From: an uncultured Collinsella sp.
Lineage (GTDB): Bacteria > Actinomycetota > Coriobacteriia > Coriobacteriales > Coriobacteriaceae
Reading direction: 5' to 3'
Assembly: GCA_959019775.1 (NCBI GenBank)
Contig: CAUEPS010000010.1
Span: 4,544 to 68,543 of the forward strand
Length of the DNA stretch: 64,000 nt
The first letter of the stretch is position 1; every line of letters starts with the position of its first letter. Positions 8,095 to 14,649 of this stretch are shown here, one piece after another. A program made the position numbers and the translations under genes. The notes beneath the pieces are model-generated. The model did no database searches and was not told where the DNA came from. It saw nothing but the letters and a program-made list of their open reading frames with translations.

Positions 8095-8915
8095 AGCGGG
8101 CGATCCATCCCATAAAGGCAGATATGATACGTTTGCACAGGATATTTCCGGCGAAGTTTGGTCTTGCGCTTATGTTGGCGTTCGGCCTTCTCTTCGGCAT
8201 CTTTCTAAAAAACGGAACAACGTTGCTCGCCTTTGGCAATAGCGTTTTTGGGGAGGATATTGGCTTCTGCTGGAATGTAATCGATCCTTCTGCACCCGAT
8301 GAGTCCCTTGTGCGTAGCGCCTTTGCCGGCACATCTCTGCTTGTGCCGCTCATCGTTTGCCTGGTAATTCTACAGGAGCGTGGCTATGAAGAGGGCTGCC
8401 GAATTTCTTTGGCAAGAGGTCTCAACCGCTTTTATGGGGCTCTAGCCCATGCATTTTCGTCTGCTTTAATAATTGGCGCAGCATATAGTGCGCTTTGCCT
8501 TCTTCTTTTTGCAATAGCCATAATACGTGGAGGGCATAACTACTCGCACGACATGCTAACTGTATTTTTGCCTGCAATGATAGTCAACGCCGTATTGGTG
8601 ATATCGGTTGCGTTGGAGACGACGACCATCTATCGGATTACAGACAGCGCTGTATTGAGCGGAGCTGCGATAATTATTGGATTTGTCATGAGCTTGACGC
8701 TCTACGGAACTTACCTTCAGACGCCCATACCGTCCTTGCGATGGATCTTCTTTCTTCCGGGGCCGTACCTTGGAGTTGGATGTGCCCTTGGGTATAGCGA
8801 TATGGGGCAGCTGACGCTTCTGGGATATGGCGCGGCAGCCAGCTGTCTATCGGTATTGATTTACGCTCTCGTGAGCTTTCGTACTGGGGGTGTGCTCAAT
8901 GGCTCGTCAGACTAG
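8091..8915 (+). CDS. ABC-2 type transporter permease, subunit 1
   Basis: The 274-residue protein has about six hydrophobic segments (near 25-42, 82-98, 122-150, 160-185, 195-215, 240-262). It overlaps the ATPase gene by four bases, so translation is coupled. No conserved catalytic motif is expected in ABC-2 permeases, and the assignment relies on hydrophobicity and gene order. The pairing with a second, non-identical permease of nearly equal length is the LanFEG/BcrAB style of arrangement. Confidence 0.75.
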   Translation: MKRAIHPIKADMIRLHRIFPAKFGLALMLAFGLLFGIFLKNGTTLLAFGNSVFGEDIGFCWNVIDPSAPDESLVRSAFAGTSLLVPLIVCLVILQERGYEEGCRISLARGLNRFYGALAHAFSSALIIGAAYSALCLLLFAIAIIRGGHNYSHDMLTVFLPAMIVNAVLVISVALETTTIYRITDSAVLSGAAIIIGFVMSLTLYGTYLQTPIPSLRWIFFLPGPYLGVGCALGYSDMGQLTLLGYGAAASCLSVLIYALVSFRTGGVLNGSSD

Positions 8916-9717
8916 AAGATTCCTTCATTCAGAATTGAAGCATGTGAGCAAATGGACGTACGCCTTAATCCTGGTAATTTATGCGTGCATGGTGGTATTG
9001 CAGCTTAGTTCTTTCCCGATGTGGTTCTGTAGCCTCCGTGAGAACAGTTTCTTAGGCTTTTTCCCAGACCCGACGCTTCGGCTATCGGCAGAGGATGTCC
9101 TTCTATTTGGTAATGCAGAGGTTTTTCGCGGTCTGCTGTTCAACGTAGCCCCGTTGGCTCATGCATTGTTCTTCCCGTTCATCGCGGCTTGCATTGTGCC
9201 GCGCTTTGTCAGTTCGGGCTTTATTGAGGAACCGTGGGGGTTGTCGGAGGCTCGGGGAGGGAAGCGTGTGTGCGCTATCGTTGCGCGAGTGGTGCTGTCT
9301 TCTTTTGCCCTTTTGGGCGCGTTTATCCTGTCGACTGTCGTTTTGTACTGCCTTAACTGCGCGATCGTTTTAGATGCTCAACAGTATTTCAACCTGCATG
9401 TATGTTGCTATCGACTTGTTCTTGCTGCCGCCGCCTGCCTTGCATACGTGGTTTCTTGCGTAATCGTTGTTTCCTATTTTGGGTCCGGCTTCGGTCCGAT
9501 TGGCATGCTGCTGCTTGTCAACGTCATAGCGATCTACATACAGCTCGGGGCCAATTCCATGCTTCCGCTTCCGTCCTCGATGCTCATGTGGATTTGCGGC
9601 GTGACCCCGTTGGGGGATGGTCAATGCGTTTCGATTTTAATTGACTGCCTAATAAACGTAGCAAGCGTTTTTGCCATCTGCTTTACAGTCGACCGATTGC
9701 GGTCGAGATTTCTTTGA
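8899..9717 (+). CDS. ABC-2 type transporter permease, subunit 2
   Basis: The 272-residue protein has several membrane segments (about 20-40, 92-115, 140-165, 178-200, 208-228, 245-262). It overlaps the end of the first permease gene by 17 bases. ATG 8899 is chosen because GGGGG sits eight bases upstream; GTG 8890 is the alternative. It is the last gene of the exporter operon and ends before a G-rich hairpin shared with the convergent neighbour. Confidence 0.72.
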   Translation: MARQTRRFLHSELKHVSKWTYALILVIYACMVVLQLSSFPMWFCSLRENSFLGFFPDPTLRLSAEDVLLFGNAEVFRGLLFNVAPLAHALFFPFIAACIVPRFVSSGFIEEPWGLSEARGGKRVCAIVARVVLSSFALLGAFILSTVVLYCLNCAIVLDAQQYFNLHVCCYRLVLAAAACLAYVVSCVIVVSYFGSGFGPIGMLLLVNVIAIYIQLGANSMLPLPSSMLMWICGVTPLGDGQCVSILIDCLINVASVFAICFTVDRLRSRFL

Positions 9718-9756
9718 TTGTTTGTGAGGGATAATCATACCGAGCATACCAAATAC

Positions 9757-9795
9757 AGGGGGGGGCGGGCACCGTGGCTGGTGTCCGCCCCCCCT
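9757..9795. terminator. G/C-rich hairpin between convergent genes
   Basis: A run of G's with CGGGCACC pairs with GGTGTCCGCCCCCCC across a short loop. It lies between the exporter operon and the leftward amidotransferase gene. It lacks a long T-run, so it may act as a bidirectional structural terminator. Confidence 0.6.
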
Positions 9796-9829
9796 AGCAT
9801 GGAAGGTTTAAGCCTATGTGATTTGCGAG

Positions 9830-10639
9830 CTAGCGTGCCTGCTTTACCTTGGCCGCTGCCTCGACAAACGACTTCCACAGGTTAAAGTCGGTCTCGAGCG
9901 TCTTCCACGTGTACTCAGGATGCCATTGCACGCCCAGGCAGAATGGCTGGCCTTCGACCTCGATGCACTCGGGAACGCCGTCGGTTGCCTTGGCGACCAA
10001 GCGCGTGCTTTTACCCAGACGGTCGACGCAGCAGTGATGTGCCGAGTTGGTCTGGATCAGCCTGTGCCCGCCAACCGCGCGCTCCAGCAGCGAGCCCGGC
10101 ACGACCTCGACGGGGTGCACGGGATCGTTGAGCACGTGGGTATGGCGCCACTGCGTGCGGCCCTCGCGCGCACCCAGGCTCGGCACGTCCATGCACAGGG
10201 TGCCGCCGGTGGCGACATTGAGCAGCTGCGTGCCTCGGCAGGTGGTAAAGAGCGGCTTCTTGGCGCGAAGCACCTCGTTAACCAGCTTAAACTCAAAACG
10301 GTCGCGAATCTCGCAGCACAGCGTGGGGTCGTAAGGACGCTCGTCGCCCCAGCGTTTGGGGTTGACGTCCGGGCCGCCGGGAATAGCGATACCGTCAGCG
10401 ATTTCCACGTAATGACGGATAACATCGACGTCTTCGGTAATAGACATCTGCAGCGGCAGGCCACCGGCGGCAAGGATGGCATCGACAAAGACACTTGCGA
10501 TTTCCTCGTTGGGGGAGAGGGTCTCGCTCAAAAACGGTTTTGCCTCTTCCCAACGCGGCGCGACGAGGATGAGCGGACGGTCGGCGGGGGCAACGTCGAC
10601 GTGCGGGGTATAGGACGAGGAAGTACGTGTTCCGATCAT
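9830..10639 (-). CDS. Gamma-glutamyl-gamma-aminobutyrate hydrolase-like class I glutamine amidotransferase (peptidase C26)
   Basis: The 269-residue enzyme has the nucleophile Cys134 in TTCRGTQLLN and the partner His240/Glu242 in WHPEYTW, which form the class I glutamine amidotransferase triad. GIAIPGGPDVNP near residue 86 is the usual loop of PuuD-type hydrolases, which release GABA or similar amines from gamma-glutamyl conjugates. The start at 10639 has GAAGG upstream. It lies just downstream of a leftward amino acid importer, which fits a role in glutamate-related metabolism, but the precise substrate is inferred only at family level. Confidence 0.88.
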   Translation of the reverse strand: MIGTRTSSSYTPHVDVAPADRPLILVAPRWEEAKPFLSETLSPNEEIASVFVDAILAAGGLPLQMSITEDVDVIRHYVEIADGIAIPGGPDVNPKRWGDERPYDPTLCCEIRDRFEFKLVNEVLRAKKPLFTTCRGTQLLNVATGGTLCMDVPSLGAREGRTQWRHTHVLNDPVHPVEVVPGSLLERAVGGHRLIQTNSAHHCCVDRLGKSTRLVAKATDGVPECIEVEGQPFCLGVQWHPEYTWKTLETDFNLWKSFVEAAAKVKQAR

Positions 10640-10726
10640 GGGTGCGGCCTTCGAATCCAGGTGGACATGGCATAGGGGTGGCGCGGGACAAACGCTGGTG
10701 ATGAATTTGCCCGCGTGGCAATTGGG

Positions 10727-11491
10727 CTAGTGGCCCTTGATGGAGTTGAGGAAGTCCTGGGCGCGCTTGGTCTGGGGATGGTCGAAGAACTCGTCGGGCG
10801 TGCCGGTTTCCACGATCTGGCCGTCGGCCATAAACACGACGCGGTCGGCCACGCGGCGGGCGAAGTTCATCTCGTGCGTGATGACGATCATCGTCATGCC
10901 CTGCTGGGCCAGACGGACCATGACCTCGAGCACCTCATTGATCATTTCGGGATCGAGGGCGCTCGTGGGCTCGTCAAAGAGCATGGCCTTGGGCTGCATG
11001 GCAAGCGAACGGGCGATGGCTACACGCTGTTGCTGACCGCCCGAGAGCTGTGCGGGCACCTTATCGGCCTGCTCGGCAACGCCCACGCGGCCCAGCAGGT
11101 CCATGGCACGCTCACGGGCCTCGTCCTTGGAGACGCCCAGCACATCGACCGGTCCCAGCATGACGTTCTGCAGTACGGTCATATGTGCGAACAGGTTGAA
11201 CTGCTGAAACACCATGCCCAGCTCGGCACGCATGCGGGCAAGGTCTTTGCCTTCCTGCGGCAAGGGCTGGCCCTCGATGAGGATCTCGCCCGAGTCGATG
11301 GTCTCCAAGCGGTTGATGGTGCGGCACATGGTCGACTTGCCCGAGCCCGAGGGGCCGATCACAACGACGACCTCGCCGCGATCGACTGACAGATTGATGT
11401 CGTTGAGAACGTGCAGGTCGCCATAGTGCTTATCGACGTGCTTGAGCTCAATCAGCGGCTGATTGCCGGTAGAAGAAGTGCTCTGTGCCAT
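10727..11491 (-). CDS. Polar amino acid ABC importer, ATP-binding subunit (GlnQ/GluA-like)
   Basis: The 254-residue ATPase has Walker A GPSGSGKST, Q-loop VFQQFNLF, signature LSGGQQQRVAIA, Walker B AMLFDEPTSALDP and switch His in ITHEM. FNLFAHMTVLQNV is typical of the glutamine/glutamate PAAT family. It is the last gene of a four-gene leftward operon (binding protein, two permeases, ATPase), with an AAGGAG site before its start and a 36-base gap to the upstream permease. Confidence 0.95.
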   Translation of the reverse strand: MAQSTSSTGNQPLIELKHVDKHYGDLHVLNDINLSVDRGEVVVVIGPSGSGKSTMCRTINRLETIDSGEILIEGQPLPQEGKDLARMRAELGMVFQQFNLFAHMTVLQNVMLGPVDVLGVSKDEARERAMDLLGRVGVAEQADKVPAQLSGGQQQRVAIARSLAMQPKAMLFDEPTSALDPEMINEVLEVMVRLAQQGMTMIVITHEMNFARRVADRVVFMADGQIVETGTPDEFFDHPQTKRAQDFLNSIKGH

Positions 11492-11527
11492 GGTGCTCGG
11501 CTCCTTATGACTCGAAATGGTAAAGCG

Positions 11528-12361
11528 TTAGCGGATGATGGTCGCGCCGGTCTTGTGCGAAACGTAGACAGCAGCCTTGTTGATCGCGACGTTGATGAGG
11601 ATGTAGATGACCGCGATTACCAGGTAGACCGACACGAGGGCGTCGTAGTTGGTAATGAGCACGCGGGCGTTTTGCATGAGGTCGGGGTAGCTCACCACGT
11701 AGGCCACGGTGGTGTCTTTGACTACGACCACGAGCTGCGAAATCAAGGACGGAATGATAAACCGAATAGCCTGCGGTAACACGATTTTAAAGGTGATTTT
11801 AGCTTTGGAGAGGCCGAGTGCCTGGGCGGCTTCGGCCTGGCCGCGCGGCACGGCGTTAACGCCGGCACGGAAGATCTCGGCAAGTACGCCGGCTGCAGCG
11901 AGCGCGACGGGAAGTGTGAGCATCCAAAACGACGGCAGCGCGATCTTGTACTGGGGCAGCACCAAAAAGAAGAAGTAGATGAACAGCAGGCTTGGTACGC
12001 CGCGGAAGAAATCGGTGAGCACGCGGCAGGCCAGCTGCAACGGCTTAATATCGCTCGTGCGGCCGAGCATAAGGCCCAGGCCCAGCACGAGCGCGATGGC
12101 GCCAGCGGTGAGTGCGACTTTAACGGTGCCTTCAAAGCCGGCAAGTAAGAACTTCCAGGTGGTGAGGTGCGTAAAGAAATACCAGTAGTGGACCGAAAGC
12201 TGACCGGTCACATAAAAGCGCTGCAGTACCAGGACGACGAGTGCGGCCACGGCAACAAGCGAGATGGCGGTGCCGATGCGAATCTTGGCGCGCATCTTGG
12301 GGCCGGGAGCCTCGTAGAGCGCATCGCGCATGGTAAGCGCAGGGGAGGAATGCTTGCTCAT
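11528..12361 (-). CDS. Polar amino acid ABC importer, permease subunit 2 (GluD-like)
   Basis: The 277-residue protein carries the His/Glu/Gln-type permease domain. A cytoplasmic N-terminus is followed by about five membrane helices starting near residue 32. The EAA coupling loop reads EAAQALGLSKAKITFKIVLPQA and contacts the ATPase. It overlaps the partner permease gene by four bases. The two non-identical permeases suggest a heterodimeric channel as in corynebacterial GluCD. Substrate specificity is inferred as glutamate or glutamine only from family resemblance. Confidence 0.92.
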   Translation of the reverse strand: MSKHSSPALTMRDALYEAPGPKMRAKIRIGTAISLVAVAALVVLVLQRFYVTGQLSVHYWYFFTHLTTWKFLLAGFEGTVKVALTAGAIALVLGLGLMLGRTSDIKPLQLACRVLTDFFRGVPSLLFIYFFFLVLPQYKIALPSFWMLTLPVALAAAGVLAEIFRAGVNAVPRGQAEAAQALGLSKAKITFKIVLPQAIRFIIPSLISQLVVVVKDTTVAYVVSYPDLMQNARVLITNYDALVSVYLVIAVIYILINVAINKAAVYVSHKTGATIIR

Positions 12362-13017
12362 CGGAGGATCCTCACCTTCTTGTCGATGTAGTTGCCAATG
12401 TGGCTCACCACAAAAGCCGTGCCCAGGTAGCCGAGCGCCGAGATAAAGAACGCGGCGACGCCGCCGAGCGAGCGGGTATTGATGTAGCTCACCACGCCAG
12501 TGAGCTCCTGCGGTTTAAGCGGCACCTGGCTGCCGAGCGCGGTGGTGAGCATGACGGCGATAAAGAGGTTGGTCATGGGCAGCACGCTCGAGCGCAGTGC
12601 CTGCGGAATCACGATCTTGGCGAGGATGCGATTGAAGCTCATGCCGAGCGAACGTGCGGCTTCGACCTGACCGACGCCAACGGTGTTGATGCCACTCATA
12701 AAGTTCTCGGAGCCAAAGGCCGAGCCCAAGAGGACCGTGGCGACGATAACGCAGGTGCGGTAGGGCAGGACGACCTTGAGCGGCGGCAGTGCGTAGACGA
12801 CGATGATGAGCAGCGCGATGCCGGGGATGTTACGGAAGACCTGGACATACAGGTCGCCAAAGACGCGCAGTGGCTTGAGCGGCGACACGCGCATCACGGT
12901 GACGGCGACGGCCAGTACCATGGCGATGGCAAACGACTCAAGCGTCATGCCCCAGGTTGCTAGCAGCGCGTCGATATAGTTCTGGCCATAGAGCGACCAG
13001 AGTTCGGAGAGACTCAT
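12358..13017 (-). CDS. Polar amino acid ABC importer, permease subunit 1 (GluC-like)
   Basis: The 219-residue permease has five or so hydrophobic helices and the coupling loop VEAARSLGMSFNRILAKIVIPQALR. A strong GGAGG site lies six bases before the start at 13017. It is the second gene of the operon, separated from the binding-protein gene by a hairpin at 13042-13067 that probably lowers expression of the membrane part relative to the binding protein. Confidence 0.92.
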   Translation of the reverse strand: MSLSELWSLYGQNYIDALLATWGMTLESFAIAMVLAVAVTVMRVSPLKPLRVFGDLYVQVFRNIPGIALLIIVVYALPPLKVVLPYRTCVIVATVLLGSAFGSENFMSGINTVGVGQVEAARSLGMSFNRILAKIVIPQALRSSVLPMTNLFIAVMLTTALGSQVPLKPQELTGVVSYINTRSLGGVAAFFISALGYLGTAFVVSHIGNYIDKKVRILR

Positions 13018-13041
13018 GCGGACCTCCCGCCGATAAGGAAA

Positions 13042-13067
13042 GGGGCTCCCGTGTGTACGGAAGCCCC
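13042..13067 (-). terminator. Intra-operon hairpin between binding protein and permease genes
   Basis: An 11-bp stem (GGGGCTCCCGT against ACGGAAGCCCC, one mismatch) with a 4-base loop is followed on the minus strand by CTTTCC. It is a weak terminator or RNA-stabilising structure. Such hairpins commonly raise the level of the solute-binding protein over the permeases. Confidence 0.6.
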
Positions 13068-13155
13068 GACAACTCAGTGAGGAAACAGTTTACCGCAATA
13101 AAGCGCATCATGCGTTTCCGTATGGTTTCGTTGCGGCCGTTACCAGGCTCGCTGC

Positions 13156-14151
13156 CTAGGCGCCGATCTCGGGCAGCTCGGGAACATTGGTGTCGCCCGT
13201 ACGGTCGCCGATGCAGATCTGCCACAGCTCGGTCCAAGTGCCATCGTCCTCAATCTTCTTAAGGAAGTCGTTGACAAAGGCGACACCGTCGGAATCGAGC
13301 GGCAGGCCGATGCCATAGGGCTCCTTGCTGCCGAAGGGCTTGCCGGCGATCTTGTACTTACCGGGCTCGCGGACCAGGGCGCTCTGCTGCATGTTGTTAT
13401 CGATGACATAGGCGTCAACGCGACCCTGCTGGAGTGCCTGACGGGCCTCCTCGTCGGTCTTGAACTCCTGCTGGCTGGCCTTGGGAGCGAACTCCTCCAG
13501 GATGGCGGGGCCGTTGGAGCCGGACTGGACGGCGACGTTCTTGTCGGCCAGGTCGTCAACGCTCTTGATGTCGTCGTTATCGGCGAGCACCAGGATGGCC
13601 TGCTGCGTGTAGTAGTAGGGACCGGCAAAGGAGACGAGCTTCTTGCGCTCATCGGTAATGGTGTAGGTGGCGAAGACGGCGTCGACCTGGCCGTTCTGCA
13701 GGACGGACTCACGCGTGTCCGAGGTTACCTGGGTGATCTCGACCTTGTTCTCGCCCAGAATGTAGTTGGACAGGAGCTGTGCGATACCGGCATCGAAGCC
13801 GCGGGTCTGACCGTCTTTCTCGTTGAGGAGGGAGAAGAGCGTGGAGGTCTGAACGCCACCGATCTTAAAGACGCCGGCGTCCTTGACGGCCGTGGCCCAG
13901 GCGCTGGCGGCGATGGCGTCGTCATCGGCCTTGGGACCGTTGTCGACGAGCTTGTCGAATGCCTTAGCGTCGAGCGTGGTGGAAGCCTCGGTATCATTGG
14001 AGCTCTTGGAGGAGCCGGCGGCGGAACCCTTGTCGGCCTCGGCGCTGGTGTCGGAGCAGCCGGCAAGACCAAGGCCGGCGACGGTTGCGAAGGTGGCGGC
14101 AACGAAGCCGCGGCGGTCGAGAACGACCTGCTGGGAGAGGTTCTTGCTCAT
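13156..14151 (-). CDS. Amino acid ABC importer, substrate-binding lipoprotein (Tat-type signal)
   Basis: The 331-residue protein begins with a signal in which Arg13-Arg14 sits in DRRGFVAATFA and the lipobox LAGC gives Cys32. This points to twin-arginine export followed by lipid anchoring. A low-complexity Ser/Ala/Asp linker (33-65) follows. The family 3 solute-binding fold (about 90-325) contains GFDAGIAQLL and VDAVFATYTITDERKKLVSFAGPYY. That pattern is seen in glutamate, glutamine and cystine binders. It is the first gene of the operon, with a recognisable promoter upstream and a GAAAGG site. Confidence 0.92.
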   Translation of the reverse strand: MSKNLSQQVVLDRRGFVAATFATVAGLGLAGCSDTSAEADKGSAAGSSKSSNDTEASTTLDAKAFDKLVDNGPKADDDAIAASAWATAVKDAGVFKIGGVQTSTLFSLLNEKDGQTRGFDAGIAQLLSNYILGENKVEITQVTSDTRESVLQNGQVDAVFATYTITDERKKLVSFAGPYYYTQQAILVLADNDDIKSVDDLADKNVAVQSGSNGPAILEEFAPKASQQEFKTDEEARQALQQGRVDAYVIDNNMQQSALVREPGKYKIAGKPFGSKEPYGIGLPLDSDGVAFVNDFLKKIEDDGTWTELWQICIGDRTGDTNVPELPEIGA

Positions 14152-14194
14152 GGGAGAACACCTTTCTCAATAAAATCCCTAGCGGTTGAGTAGA

Positions 14195-14224
14195 GTTATA
14201 CCCTATCCCGCTCAAATGGGTCAA
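14195..14224 (-). promoter_or_regulatory. Sigma-70-like promoter of the amino acid importer operon
   Basis: On the minus strand, -35 TTGACC (14219-14224) and -10 TATAAC (14195-14200) are separated by 18 bases, about 45 bases upstream of the binding-protein start. No obvious operator overlaps it. Confidence 0.65.
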
Positions 14225-14268
14225 CACGAAATAACTCAGAAACATACTTGCCTTATGGGTAATTCTAC

Positions 14269-14319
14269 CTACCAAAAAGGGACAGGTTTATTTTGGCAGG
14301 TTTTATCTGGGCAAACGTC
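14269..14319 (+). repeat. Dispersed intergenic hairpin repeat, copy 2 (GGGACAGG type)
   Basis: This matches copy 1 at 681-731 over about 50 bases, differing in CTACCAAAA for CTGCCAAAA and in the tail (TCTGGGCAAACG). It sits about 120 bases upstream of the amino acid importer start, beyond its promoter. Confidence 0.85.
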
Positions 14320-14370
14320 GGTTGTTGCTGCTGAGATAGTGCTTTTCGGACGGCCCGCCTCGCTGTTTTG

Positions 14371-14586
14371 TCTCAATCAGTAACAGGTAGACGAGGAAAT
14401 GGGTTCTAACTGTTGCAGATCGAGATTTTCTCTTCAGGGGAATTCGAATGTCTCGATCTGTAACATCTGGACGGACAAAAGGTCTCTATCTGTTACAGAT
14501 TGAGACAAAGGTCAGGGACTAAGACGTCTTGTCTAGATCTGTAACAGTTAGACGGGAATTCGGGCCCTAGATGTTACAGATTGAGA
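14371..14586. repeat. Array of six near-palindromic units with half-site TCTCAATCTGT
   Basis: Units lie at 14371-14391, 14404-14425, 14451-14473, 14483-14505, 14532-14552 and 14567-14586. Each is an odd-length palindrome around a central A or T: TCTCAATCTGT, one base, then its reverse complement. The unit at 14483 is the most symmetric. The stronger arm alternates orientation, so the array forms three head-to-head pairs with about 80-base period. It lies in a 490-base gap between the importer promoter and the terminator of the DXS-like gene, with no coding frame. Clustered operators or REP-like elements are both possible. Confidence 0.8.
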
Positions 14587-14605
14587 TAATCGCGTCGCGA
14601 AAACA

Positions 14606-14648
14606 AAAACCTCCGCAGGGGGGGGGGTGCTTTCCTTGCGGAGGTTTT
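14606..14648 (-). terminator. Rho-independent terminator of the DXS-like gene
   Basis: AAAACCTCCGCA (14606-14617) pairs perfectly with TGCGGAGGTTTT (14637-14648). On the minus strand the hairpin is followed by a T-rich stretch. The loop contains ten or more C's on that strand. It begins two bases after the stop codon. Confidence 0.92.
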
Positions 14649-14649
14649 C

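Noticed and set aside
14371..14586. CRISPR array
   Set aside because: The repeated units are palindromic, diverge from each other, alternate in orientation and are spaced irregularly (about 10-27 bases between units). No cas gene is near.
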